A stretch of DNA of 64,000 nucleotides from Tethya wilhelma (taxonomy: Eukaryota > Porifera > Demospongiae > Tethyida > Tethyidae), in contig CAXIPT010000005.1 of assembly GCA_964030475.1 (NCBI GenBank), positions 186,001 to 250,000 on the forward strand, written 5' to 3'. The notes below the pieces were generated by a model that did not search any database, was not told where the DNA came from, and saw nothing but the letters and a program-made list of their open reading frames with translations. The first letter of the stretch is position 1. Every line of letters starts with the position of its first letter. Shown one piece after another: positions 1-9,530 of the stretch. The translations under genes and the position numbers were made by a program.

Positions 1-748
1 TTTCCTTCATCATCCTTCATAGGCCAATTGCCAGTGTTTACATTTCCATGTCCAGTGTACCATATCAAAACTGCATGAATATGTTTATTATCATTATTAG
101 TATTTTGTATATATAACAGTTATAATTATACTTACATCCATTTGAAGTTTTCTGATTTCCATTCTGATTTCCTGCATTTTCTCCTTGATATCTTGTTTAC
201 AGGCTGTTGAACTCTTTTGCTTGGCATAAAATATTTGGGCAACATCATTGAGTTGTTTCTGCTTATCTGATCTAATCAATTTTTGAATTCTTTCAACATC
301 ATTTTTAACACCAGGAAGATGTTTTTTTGTTTTCCGTAGACGATTGTGCCCTAACCTTGGCCAAGGCGCCCTCTGGAGGTGTGTTACCATAAGAGGCAAC
401 AATCATACAATGCAGCATTTGATCATGTTGATCATCATTGAAGCTACTCTCACACTTGAGATCAGTAAGTGAAGATTCAGAACAAGTCTTCCTAAAAAAT
501 TTCAGAAGAGGTTGTTCCTCATCTTGAGATTCTTGACATTGTCTTGATCCAAATTTAAGAGATGATGTTAACGACCGACTGGTAGCCCCATAACTAGGCC
601 TACTATTTAAATTTTCAGGATCATTCTTATTTGTTTTTGCTCTCTTTATAACTTTGGCAACTATTATACCTACTACAATTGCAATAACTGTTCCTGCTCC
701 TATAATAGATGCTGTTACAGCAATTCCAATAATTGGTCCAGATACCAT
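1..748 (-). CDS. Membrane-anchored caspase-like peptidase, copy 1 (cut by window edge, two frameshifts)
   Basis: Exon 1 is 748 to 136, starting at an ATG and ending GGAT|gtaag. Exon 2 starts at 70 after an acceptor cag and runs off the window; it encodes the LIWYTGHG catalytic-His segment. The protein begins with a hydrophobic anchor (about residues 5-32) followed by KRAKTNK, then the caspase-like N half (MLHCMIVASYG, HLPGVKNDV). Compared with the near-identical copy at 5245-6454, a T run near 322-328 is one base longer and a T run near 157 is one base shorter. The frame is therefore lost between them and then restored; total exon length stays compatible with the splice phase. Both changes are in homopolymers, so sequencing error is as likely as decay. 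The catalytic Cys lies outside the window. Confidence 0.75.
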
Positions 749-1640
749 GATTTTGTAATTTTGAGATTTGATTGCTATCCCTCAACAAGCGGAACATTTA
801 TTGCACCTCTTTGGCAGTGTAATTGTAATCATGGTGACTTAATTTTGGACTTTAATTCACTTAGTGGCTAATGCCATCTTGTATAATTTTATATTAAAAG
901 TTAAAAACAAGTTAATAGACTTATTTGCACTTTGTCCTTAGCTAACAAAGTTGTTTTTGTTTTTTTAAAAATTTTAAGTCAACCAGAAATTATTGTGTAA
1001 TAGTATACTATTATGTTTACACAAGCAGCAAATAAGCCCGCTCCAGTATTACTATGATAGTTTTGAATACTTTAGCCTTGTTCCCAGGGTCAGACCGGCT
1101 TCCTTTGCAAAGAGCCTGGGAACGAGGTTAGGGCTAGCTAGTCTATCCTAAAAGGTTATGATAATAACTATTGCTCTTACTGGAATATAATTATGAATAT
1201 TCATACCTCACAAGTATAATAATAATTATTATTACTATCATAGTCATTTAGGACATACTAGCTAGCTCTAGCCTCATTCCCAGGCTCTTTGGAAAGGAAG
1301 ACGGTCTGTTGGTGAGTCCGACCCAGGTAATAAGGCTATAGTAGCTAGTTAAAATCTCTATTATCTATGGTAACACCTCTCACACACCACCCCCTTATTG
1401 TTATTGGCAACCTTAGCCCCACCCACTTTAGTTCCATATGCATGCCGTGACATAAGCTGCCACAAATCGATCCCGGATCGCTTATTTAACCACATACAGG
1501 AGCACAGGAAATAGAGTATGTATATAGCTACCAGAAAGAAAGCACACACATGTACAAACAAAACAAAACAATAACAATCAAAGAGCATAATACTGAAACT
1601 GAAATTAAATCACCACAATACAAATTATTGTTCTTAGTTT
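749..1640. other. Intergenic stretch with foldback repeats, no gene seen
   Basis: No convincing coding exon on either strand. Positions 749-960 are an almost exact copy of 6455-6668, the 5' flank of caspase-like copy 4, so these two genes were duplicated with their upstream sequence. Two short foldbacks of the family CCTCGTTCCCAGGCTC / GAGCCTGGGAACGAGG lie at about 1077-1127 and 1272-1345. A block at 1370-1515 (TAGCCCCACCCACTT ... TTATTTAACCACA) recurs at 4925-5060 and 9425-9500. Confidence 0.7.
1370..1515. repeat. Conserved 3'-flank block of caspase-like genes, copy 1 of 3
   Basis: About 140 bp downstream of the stop of caspase-like copy 2. It contains CACACACCRCCCCCTTATT, AGCCCCACCCACTT and CTTATTTAACCACA, in the same order as at 4925-5060 downstream of copy 4. 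It probably belongs to the duplicated unit (3' UTR or flank) rather than being an independent mobile element. No coding potential is seen. Confidence 0.6.
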
Positions 1641-2877
1641 TCACGTCAAATAGTTTCTTGATGGTGGTTGTTCAATCAGCTCATCAACATACTTTATCCA
1701 AGATGACAGTGGCACACATCCACCATTCTCAGTCTCAACACACATTTCCCCCTTACCATGACCATTAGTAAAATCAACTCCAAGTGTGTGCTGGCAATAC
1801 CGTTCATCTGTACCAATTCTTTGATGTTCAGCAAAACAAACACTTGCAGTCTCGTGACGTCTGTGCAACTTGACTCCTTTTTTTGTCATGTAGAAATTAT
1901 CATATGCTTGTTCACTAGGAAGACAACATGCAAAAACTTTAACGATCATTCCTTCTCTCCTTGCCTGGTGAGGACATTTTATTCCATCTTGGTCTAGTAG
2001 TCTGGCACACTCTTTAACCCAGGCACCAGAGTAGCAGCAGTCACTGACAATATAGAGGGGTCTGTTTCTGAAATGTTTCTTATACAGGTCATAGATGTCC
2101 ACAAATTTCAGCTCATAAAGTTTTCCTTTGTCATCCTTCATAGGCCAATTGCCAGTGTTTACATTTCCATGTCCAGTGTACCATATCAAAACTGTATATA
2201 CGTACAGGTGCATAATTTTATTATTATTATTATAATTATTATACAAAAAATTAATCATTAATTTACATTAATTGCTACTATAACTTACATCCATTTGAAG
2301 TCTTCCGGTTTTTCATTTTGATTTCCTCCATTTTCTTCCTAATGTCATGTTTACAGGCTGTTGAACTCGTTTGCTCAGCATAAAAAACTTGAGCAACATC
2401 AGCTATTTGTTTCTGTTCATCATAACTAATCAGTTCTTGAATGCTTTTAACATCATTTTTAACCCCTGGAAGATGTCTTTTGCTTCCAGTAGACAATTGC
2501 ACCTTTAGCTTGGCCATAGCACCTTCTGGAGGTTTGCTTCCATAAAATGCAATGATCATACAATGCAACATCTGATCATCAGTCTTGGCTCGTTGAAAAT
2601 GAACTGCTTGATACCTACTCTTGCATTCAGGAGAAGATTTCAGGAGAGGTTGTTCTGTAGATTGGCACTGTCTTGGTCCACATTCACGAGACAATGTTAA
2701 TGATTGACAATTATTTGATAAGGAAGCTTCTGCATTTATTGATGAACCATTTCTTCTTCTTCTTCTTCTTCTCCTTTTATGTTGTTTCACTGCAACAACT
2801 GTCGCAGCTATAATGCCTATAGCTGTTGCTCCTATACAAGCTGCAGCAACAACTCCAACAATCATTGGGACTACCAT
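1641..2877 (-). CDS. Membrane-anchored caspase/metacaspase-like cysteine peptidase, copy 2 (complete)
   Basis: Two exons, 2877-2289 and 2191-1641, give 379 residues in one frame (589+551 nt). The intron has gtaagt and a tacag acceptor, phase 1. The ATG at 2877 is chosen because the frame upstream has no other ATG and no acceptor. Residues about 3-29 form a hydrophobic helix, followed by KQHK and a run of eight Arg (stop-transfer), so the peptidase domain is predicted cytosolic. The C14 signature is visible: LPGVKNDV, then W-Y-T-G-H-G with His204, then S-D-C-C-Y-S-G with Cys249 as nucleophile. This resembles metacaspase DxCxSG rather than classical caspase QACRG. Substrate and cleavage specificity cannot be read. 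The Arg run is coded by a CTT microsatellite at 2752-2776, so its length is probably variable. Three paralogues flank it on the same strand. Confidence 0.85.
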
Positions 2878-2901
2878 GCTTTTAGAGTTGGATGTGTTCA
2901 A

Positions 2902-3096
2902 TAAAAATAATATTATTATGAAACAAATCTATTTATATACTATACTCTCTCTATTATGGCGTAATTTTATAGTGTTTATGAATATATTCAAAATCAATGA
3001 TGACTCAGTTTACATTGCATTAGTGTACTTTCACTTGTTATTGTCATCTTGTTTTTCTCTATAAAAACAAGAACTGATCAAGCATTCAGTTGCACT
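2902..3096. other. Spacer between caspase-like copies 2 and 3
   Basis: AT-rich, about 195 bp, no splice acceptor feeding the TM exon of copy 2. This supports the ATG at 2877 as a true N terminus without an ectodomain. It probably holds the promoter of copy 2, but no recognisable element is seen. Confidence 0.4.
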
Positions 3097-3136
3097 CTAG
3101 CTGTCCCACAATATAATTATAGTATTCATTATGTAC

Positions 3137-3180
<44 letters not shown>

Positions 3181-4190
3181 CTTAGCTCCACCTCGATTGC
3201 AGTAGAACTTATCAATTGCCTTTCCATCTGGAAGACTAGCTGCAAACACCTTGATCAGCACGTCATTACGCTTTGCTTGGTGGCCACAGCTCATTCCATT
3301 TTCATCCAATAGTTTGGCACACTCCTTCACCCAAGCACCAGAGAAGCAGCTGTCAGAAACAATGTAAAGGGGGCGTCCTTTGAAATTTTGGATGTAAAGT
3401 TCGTAGATATCTCTAAACGCAAGGAATTCACCTGCTTTCATTGGCCAATCACCGCTATCGATCTTGCCATGTCCAGTATACCAGATCAACACTAGAATAA
3501 GAAAGGCATACAAAATTATTGTAGTTATAAAAGTGATTTGGAATTAAGTTGCTTACATCCATTTGAAGGGTCATAGTCTCTCAGCTTAATGTCTTGCATA
3601 TGTCTCTGAATGTCTTGTTTGCAGGTTGCCAAGCTTTTCTGGTCACAATAGATTGGGGTAACATGGAGTAGCTCCTTATAAGTATCACGTCTTACAAAGC
3701 TTTGTACTTCTTCCAAGTCTTTGTTCACACCAGGCAGATAATCACTACCACCACATAGTTTTGCAGTTGTTCCAGGTGGCGGTTGATCGCTATGTCCAGG
3801 TTGGCAGCCTCCATGTGAAGCAATGACCAAGCAGTGTAGCTTTTGACAAGCAGCTTCTTTTTGTTCTCCATTAGTGACTCGATGTCGTCGAAGGCTATCA
3901 GAATGTTGTAGCTGGCCTGGTCGAGCACCTTGTTCAATAGGATGTGTGATCACACGTGGACGTGGGGAGTCACTTAATGGGGACATGCTTGTTTCCTCTA
4001 TACTGTTCACTCTAGAACGACTCTCATCAATAGTGGAATCAGACTGAGGTTGGCTCGAACATGGATTCTGAACTTGATTCAAATTTGAATTACTTTGTGC
4101 TACATTCAAAGGAATACTTACTAAGCCAATTCCATGATTAGGACTGGCTGGACGACTTATGGAACGAAAAGATCTATGTCGCTGTGTGTG
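3097..4190 (-). pseudogene. Caspase-like peptidase, copy 3, catalytic exon truncated by a CA repeat
   Basis: Exon with the N half runs from about 4190 to 3557 (ends GGAT|gtaagc). The catalytic exon starts at 3491 (ctag|TG) and encodes LIWYTGHG and S-D-S-C-F-S-G-A-W, so the His/Cys pair is intact. After the motif GGAKLH the exon runs into a (CA)n tract and soon a stop at 3097; the last 60-70 residues present in copy 2 are missing. The N half carries no TM segment: it starts with a phase-1 acceptor and a Ser/Pro/Gln-rich linker of about 130 residues before KLHCLVIASHGG. No ATG is near its 5' end, so it needs an upstream exon. It is more divergent than copies 1, 2 and 4. It could still be active if the C-terminal part is dispensable. 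Confidence 0.7.
3138..3177. repeat. (TG)n microsatellite inside coding exon
   Basis: About 20 TG units. On the minus strand it reads as alternating Thr-His codons directly after the conserved GGAKLH of caspase-like copy 3. Confidence 0.95.
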
Positions 4191-4192
4191 TC

Positions 4193-4675
4193 CTAACACT
4201 GCCTGCCTGACTCACATGTGACAGAGAGGACCAAGCTCTCTCCTAATCCAGTCCCAGAACATTGGATGACTGTTTGATTGGCCACACTAACACCAGCTGA
4301 TTCAATATACAGTATGGATGTGAATCCCGAGGGGGTGATTTCAGTGAGATTGGCAAAGACCCCCGGAAGTTGAGGGGACATTTGAATTTCCCCCAGAGTT
4401 TCATTGATTACCCCTTCAATTTGGACATATGTGGGAAAGACCACATTCCCAATGGACCACGAGAGGGTGGTGGTGTCTCCAATCTGCTCCACCTGACACT
4501 GATACTCGACTCTCTCTCCCGGACATATGGTAGCATTGACTTCAGCTAGTCTCATCAGCTGACCTGTGGCTACATACATACAGGAAGAGGTGTGTGGATC
4601 ATAAAACTGTATGGAAGTGATTTGGTTGGACGTACTCTTACCTCGATGAAGAGTGAAGATCAGAGTGAGGAGCAA
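4193..4675 (-). CDS. Signal-peptide-like and Ig-like ectodomain exon upstream of caspase-like copy 3
   Basis: One open exon. It begins with a very hydrophobic segment (WLLLLTLIFTL) preceded by an acceptor ctaacag at about 4700, and continues into a secreted-type domain with Cys pairs (ICPGERVEYQCQVEQ ... LSWSIGN ... QTVIQCSGTG) and N-glycosylation sites, consistent with an Ig-fold. It ends at ACAT|gtgagtc, phase 1. The next exon in the same direction is the linker-plus-caspase exon of copy 3, also phase 1, but donor and usable acceptor are only about 17 nt apart. Either the TM exon and most of two introns were deleted, or this exon splices elsewhere. The initiating ATG exon is not identified. 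Confidence 0.55.
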   Translation of the reverse strand: MLLTLIFTLHRGKSTSNQITSIQFYDPHTSSCMYVATGQLMRLAEVNATICPGERVEYQCQVEQIGDTTTLSWSIGNVVFPTYVQIEGVINETLGEIQMSPQLPGVFANLTEITPSGFTSILYIESAGVSVANQTVIQCSGTGLGESLVLSVTCESGRQC

Positions 4676-4924
4676 CAGCCACTGGCAAACCTGTTAGGTG
4701 GACATCATGGAGAGAATGCTATTAGTGGGACAGTAGTAATTCAAACTATCTACTTTCAGTGGTATATTGCACATATGCGGATTTCGAGGTCTGGGCCTAT
4801 TTCAAGTCAATTAAATTTGACCTTAGATTTCACTCACATTATACTCCATGCTCATAATAATTTTACCTGTGATCTTCTCATGATCAGCATGTCTCTTTTG
4901 AATCCTGATTTCAAATTGACTACA

Positions 4925-5060
4925 TGGGCAACGCCCCTCACACACCGCCCCCTTATTTCCACTGGCTACCTGAGCCCCACCCACTTCGGTTGAACGTATG
5001 CGTGCCATGACATAAGCTCCCACAAGTAGCTTATTTAACCACAAACATGCAACACATGAC
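4925..5060. repeat. Conserved 3'-flank block of caspase-like genes, copy 2 of 3
   Basis: Same block as at 1370-1515 (CACACACCGCCCCCTTATT, GAGCCCCACCCACTT, GCTTATTTAACCACA), here downstream of caspase-like copy 4. Confidence 0.6.
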
Positions 5061-5178
5061 AACCAAGGTAATCAGCAAAAAACAAGAGCATAAAATTTAA
5101 TCACAATACAAATTGTTGTTCTTAGTTCTCATTTCAAATAGTTCTCTGATGGTTGTTGTTCAATGAGCTCATCAACAT

Positions 5179-5344
5179 ACTTGATCCAGGATGCATCTGA
5201 CAGTGGTACACATCGATGTGTACCACTGTCAGATGCATCCTGGATCAAGTTACTAATGGCCAAAGGAAGTTGTGTGTTGAGAGTGTGAGCGGTGGATATC
5301 CACCGCTCACACTCTCAACACACAACTTCCTTTGGCCATTAGTA
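5179..5344. repeat. Two abutting perfect palindromes (36-bp and 47-bp arms)
   Basis: Palindrome 1 spans 5179-5250, centre 5214/5215, 36-bp arms without mismatch. Palindrome 2 spans 5251-5344, centre 5297/5298, 47-bp arms without mismatch. The order is A, A', B', B, where A followed by B is the ancestral order seen in copy 2. This is what a tandem duplication of A-B followed by inversion of the central B-A would leave, or an assembly artefact. It displaces the C-terminal coding end of caspase-like copy 4. Confidence 0.95.
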
Positions 5345-6454
5345 AAATCAACTCCAAGTGTATGTTGGTCGTATCGTTCATCTGTACCATGAATTCTTTG
5401 ATGCTCAGCAAAGAAAACTCTCACAGTCTCATGATTTCTCAGACTGTCTAACTTGACTCCATTTGTTATGTAGAAATTGTCATATGCTTTCTCATTAGGA
5501 AGACAAGATGAAAACCCTTTAATGATCATTCCTTCACGCTTAGCCTGATGAGGACATTTTATTCCATCTTGATCTAGTAGTCTGGCACACTCTTTAACCC
5601 AGGCACCAGAGTAGCAGCAGTCGCTGACAATATAGAGGGGTCTGTTTCTGAAATGTTTCTTGTACAGATCATAGATGTCAGCAAATTTCAGCTCATATAG
5701 TATTCGTTTGTCATCCTTCATAGGCCAATTGCCAGTGTTTACATTTCCATGTCCAGTGTACCATATCAAAACTGCATGAATGTGTTATTATCATTATTAG
5801 TATTTTGTATAACAGTTATAATAAATTATTACACTTACGTCCATTTGAAGTTTTCTGATTTTCCATTCTGATTTCGTGCATTTTCTCCTTGATATCTTGT
5901 TTACAGGCTGTTGAACTCTTTTGCTTGGTGTAAAATATTTGGGCAACATCATTGAGTTGTTTCTGCTTATCTGATCTAATCAATTTTTGAATTCTTTCAA
6001 CATCATTTTTAACACCAGGAAGATGTTTTTTGTTTTCCGTAGACAATTGCGCCCTAACCTTGGCCAAGGCGCCCTCTGGAGGTTTGCTTCCATAAGAGGC
6101 AACAATCATACAATGCAACATCTGATCATGTTGATCATCATTGAAGCTACTCTCACACTTGAGATCAGTAAGTGAAGATTCAGAACAAGTCTTCCTAAAA
6201 GATTTCACAAGAGGTTGTTCCTCAGCTTGAGATTCTTGACATTGTCTTGATCCAAATTCACGAGATGATGTTACCGACTGACTGGTAGCCCCATAACTAG
6301 GCCTACTATTTAAATTTTCAGGATCATTCTTATTTGTTTTTGCTCTCTTTATAACTTTGGCAACTATTATACCTACTACAATTGCAATAACTGTTCCTGC
6401 TCCTACAATAGATAATGGTAGAACAATTTTAATAATTGTTAGTGAAGCTACCAT
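5245..6454 (-). CDS. Membrane-anchored caspase/metacaspase-like cysteine peptidase, copy 4
   Basis: Exons 6454-5839 and 5771-5245, phase-1 intron (GGAC|gtaagt, gcag|TTTTG), 380 residues. The N-terminal anchor covers about residues 10-33 (hydrophobic, ending KRAKTNK). The peptidase domain has LPGVKNDV, W-Y-T-G-H-G with His213, and S-D-C-C-Y-S-G with Cys258. After FTNGQRKLCVESVSGG the reading frame enters the double palindrome at 5179-5344, so the conserved tail of copy 2 (SSWIKYVDELIEQ) is replaced by about 17 unrelated residues and a stop. The 5' flank is almost identical to that of copy 1. The catalytic core is intact, so the product may still work. Confidence 0.8.
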
Positions 6455-6697
6455 GTTTTTGTAATTTTGAGATTTGATTGCTATACCTCAACAAGCGGAA
6501 CATTTATTGCAACTCTTTGGCAGTGTAATTGTAATCATGGTGATTTAGTTTTGGTTGTATTGGACTTTAATTCACTTAGTAGCTAATGCCATCTTGTATA
6601 ATTTTATATTAAAAGTTAAAAACAAGTTAATAGACTTATTTGCACTTTGTCCTTAGCTAATAAAGTTTTTTTTTTCAAAAGAAATGTTTATATAGAT

Positions 6698-7013
6698 GTA
6701 GTGTAGGAATGGGCAGTGCGGTAAAAAGTATTGGAACAAGGTAGGGTCTCAGTTTCGGCACATGACTACTTCATTTTTATGCCCAACTCTTGGCCAGCAG
6801 GTTATATATCTGTCTATTATAGTTTACTCCATTGCTTAGCCAAATAATTATTATAATAGTGAACCAATGCAATAATTATGATAAGCTATGGTACTATTAT
6901 AGTGTACAGATTATTGCAACATGACACTGAAAAATCCATATGAGGGTTTAAAAATAAAAATGAAGTAGTCATGTGCCGAAACTGAGACCCTACCTTGTTC
7001 CAATACTTTTTAC
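6698..7013. mobile_element. MITE family A, copy 1
   Basis: Terminal inverted repeats of about 80 bp (TAGTGTAGGAATGGGCAGTG ... / ... CACATGACTACTTCATTTTT) flank an AT-rich core. The right terminus stops at CAATACTTTTTAC, short of the terminal GCACTGCCCATTCC. Other copies are at 17161-17557, 20700-21066 and 26619-26857, and a diverged end lies at 28680. Confidence 0.85.
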
Positions 7014-7015
7014 AG

Positions 7016-7251
7016 CCTGTCTCCCCACATATACCACTCTAAAGCCTGCTCTCTACCGCAAGAGGAAAGCAAAGCTTCCTCGACTGCCTCAGTCTTGTGC
7101 TGAAGTCCACTTCAGTTGTGAATGGGCTGAGACCTCTACTGGAGACCAGTTTCTCCTCAAAGAGGATGGTGACGATGATGACAAAGTTGTCGTCTTTGCC
7201 ACTGAGGCTGATTTGGGAGGCAGAAACCATGTATGTGGATGGAAATTGTAG
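7016..7251 (+). pseudogene. Possible MULE-type transposase N-terminal fragment
   Basis: The frame ending at 7251 encodes a basic start (RKRKAKLPRLPQ), then GDQFLLKEDGDDDDK and VVVFATEADL. This pattern (E-x-FLL, D-rich, VFAT-x-x-x-L) resembles the region just before the DGTF motif in MULE transposases of invertebrates. The DGTF motif and the DDE core are absent. It directly follows MITE A copy 1. The assignment rests on pattern memory only. Confidence 0.3.
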
Positions 7252-7351
7252 CAACTGCTCCCCTCTATGGTTCTGTCAGACTTTGAGCTGGTGATTATGA
7301 ATGCTGTACGCATACACTTATACACTGTTTGTTTACATTAATTTTGTGTTT

Positions 7352-7452
7352 AGTATTTGTGTTGTTCATTCCACACACACTGCACACACTATCGGAGTTC
7401 TCTTGTCCTGTACACACCTTGTTTCTTGTTGTTTATATTTGTGTTGTTCATT

Positions 7453-7486
<34 letters not shown>

Positions 7487-7510
7487 TCGGAGTTCTCTTG
7501 TCCTCAGCTG
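7352..7510. repeat. Direct duplication with (CA)n tract
   Basis: GTGTTGTTCATTCCACACAC followed by TCGGAGTTCTCTTGTCCT occurs twice about 85 bp apart; the second copy has an expanded (CA)n of about 15 units at 7455-7484. Confidence 0.8.
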
Positions 7511-7828
7511 TCACACACCATGGAACAGAATGATCTCTGCTTCACAACTGTGCTGAACTCCAATTCTGTTGAATTGTTACCTGTTCTGAGTGTCTCTCTG
7601 TTGTACTATTATAAGTATATAAGTTTCCCCTACCGCAGTTTCTGTTTTACAAAGCTATAAGCACAAATAGAACGCAAAGAACACGCTTGAAATCCAGAGG
7701 CTTTCTTAGATTCTCTACGCGTTTTTTAATTTATGCGTTATACGTAGATTACGTAATTGAACCACTTCCGGTAGTGTAGGCGAATTGACACGTAGGCGAA
7801 ATGCGTGTAGGCGAAACGTTACGAAACC

Positions 7829-8515
7829 CAGAGGATTACGGTAGTCGTTTTGTCTGTGTGTCTGTCTGTCTGTCTGTTACTAAATTATCTGAAGAACGGC
7901 AGCTCCAGAGTCAAAATGGAAGGTACTTACGTTCATGAATCATTATTATCTTGAAATTTGACGTGTAAAATCTTGCAAAATGCTGTAGTTTCTGAGATCT
8001 GAGGCTTTTGTGCTTCTCTGAACGCTTAGGCTTCGAAACCGCACCCATTGATCACGCCCCATGTAGTGTGCGTTATCTAGAAATATTGTAGGGCTTGGAT
8101 CATGGCCTCATAGATGGACTTGAGCTTCTTGGCTGGCTTGGCTGCTTGGACAGGTAAGTAACTCAATGATTGCAAGTTGAATATAGTGAGGTAATGCTTG
8201 TGTAGAAATAGGTTAGTTGTGTTTTGTATCAGTGCCTGACTGGCCTTCAGTATGATCAGTTACTGACCATCCAGTTTCTTAACAGAGGTTTATTATAGCT
8301 AGGTTGACCACAGCTCAGCACATCCTTGATTGCAGCAGCTAGAATTTCAGATAGTAAACCGTGTTAGGCTCAGCCTGCCGTGACTCAGGCCACCTTGCAA
8401 GTTGCTGAATTTGCTGCATACAGGCTGAAGTCTCACTACTAATATTTGTACATATATGTTTAGTTGTACATGCTAGTTGAGTGCGCCGAGGCTTATGCAC
8501 CGTAGGTGCCTTCAT
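7829..8515 (+). mobile_element. Repeat family B, copy 1, inserted in a receptor exon
   Basis: Shared body (GAGGATTACGGTAGTCGTTTTGTCTGTCTG ..., AACGGCAGCTCC, AACAGGTAAGTAACTCA) and shared 3' end (GTGCGCCGAGGCTTATGCAC, then a GCACC/GGTGC hairpin, then TTCATT). The first about 27 bp seen in other copies are missing. Its 3' end interrupts the FN3 exon of the receptor fragment at 8516-9438. Confidence 0.8.
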
Positions 8516-9438
8516 TTCCAACAGAAGACCATTTCCTGAGTATGTAGGAGTCCATGACACAGAAGGCTGAGGAGGTACTATACATAATGCAAAAAAAACA
8601 ATAATTATTAAGGCATTATTGTGATTAGTATAACAATTATTAGCAACTATTATTCTAAATTAGCACAGTATATATATCATGTGTCATTTAGGCATTAAAA
8701 TCCAAACATCTCAGCTAGGTATCTGGGCTTTCTTACCTCTCAGATTTACCATCTGTGTCTCACTTTCACTGGTGAAGCCACAATCAATGGTGGTAGTTTG
8801 AGCTGTGAAGGTACAGGTTTGTCCTGAGGCTGTCCAACCAGAACATGATGTCATCAGCCCACTAGTGGTACAGCTGCCACAGTCTCCAGTGGAGGTCACA
8901 CTGTACTCAGCCCCTCCCACCACTCCACCAGGGGGTGGACTCCAGGAGACAGAGAAAGTTTCTCCTGCCACTGGGAAACTACACACTGGATCCACTGGGG
9001 GAGCTGGGAGGACTGTAGATTACATTTTAACATGTAGACACAAGATGAAACAAAATAAAATTAAAGCTCTATACCTCCAACTTGTATGGTATCATTGCCT
9101 ACTCTTTCAAGAGCAAGCAGTTCACACACAATCTCTCTTCCATCATCATCTCTGGTGGTGTTGATAGTAAGCACTGATGTGTAATTATTTCCAGACACTC
9201 CAGTACCAGTACCCCGAGCAGAAATTCTCCCATTATCACAACTCCTTGATTCTCCAGGTGACTCATAATCTCTATAGTGGGCTAACAAAAGATGTCTAGA
9301 ACATGGTGTCTCAATTGCAGTTCCACTCCATCTTGTTATACTAAAAGGGCTGTCCCCATAGATATCTGTTACAGTACAGGTGTAGCTGACTACATCTCCC
9401 TCAGTGATACAACCTAGTAGTGTGACCTGAGCCCCACC
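8516..9438 (-). pseudogene. Receptor fragment C: Ig, FN3 and part of a second FN3, cut at both ends
   Basis: Exons: Ig-like up to 9438 and ending at 9075; FN3 9012-8737 (92 codons, PAPPVDPVCSFPV, SVSWSPPPGG, open throughout); start of second FN3 at 8577 (phase 1). The second FN3 exon is interrupted at about 8516 by repeat B after GNGLLLEMKA. The 5' side of the Ig exon joins abruptly at about 9438 to a block otherwise found 3' of the caspase-like genes. So signal peptide, sushi, TM and tail are missing. The remaining exons have no internal stop. It is paralogous to the receptors at 13091-15390 and 15755-19306. Confidence 0.8.
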
Positions 9439-9530
9439 TACTTTGGTTGCATGGATACGTGAGCTCCCACAAGTTTAATCACCTAGCTATTTAACCACAA
9501 ACGTACATCAAAGGCAACACAGGAAATCAA
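9425..9530. repeat. Conserved 3'-flank block of caspase-like genes, copy 3 of 3 (partial)
   Basis: CCTGAGCCCCACCTACTT ... TATTTAACCACAAACGTACA matches 4967-5050. Here it abuts the receptor fragment C rather than a caspase-like gene, which marks a rearrangement breakpoint near 9438. Confidence 0.55.

Noticed and set aside
4193..4199. Direct splicing of the Ig exon to the caspase exon through an intron of 17-23 nt
   Set aside because: Shorter than any established spliceosomal intron I can cite, without a polypyrimidine tract; kept only as a deletion or assembly hypothesis.
7839..8160. AACAGGTAAGTAACTCA in repeat B as a gene donor
   Set aside because: It recurs in every copy of repeat B, so it belongs to the repeat and does not mark a host exon.
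8805..9164. Plus-strand open frames opposite FN3 and TM exons (also 13131-13457, 14829-15056, 15804-16058, 18393-18749, 19796-20068)
   Set aside because: They recur only because the minus-strand exons are paralogous; no splice sites or domains of their own.
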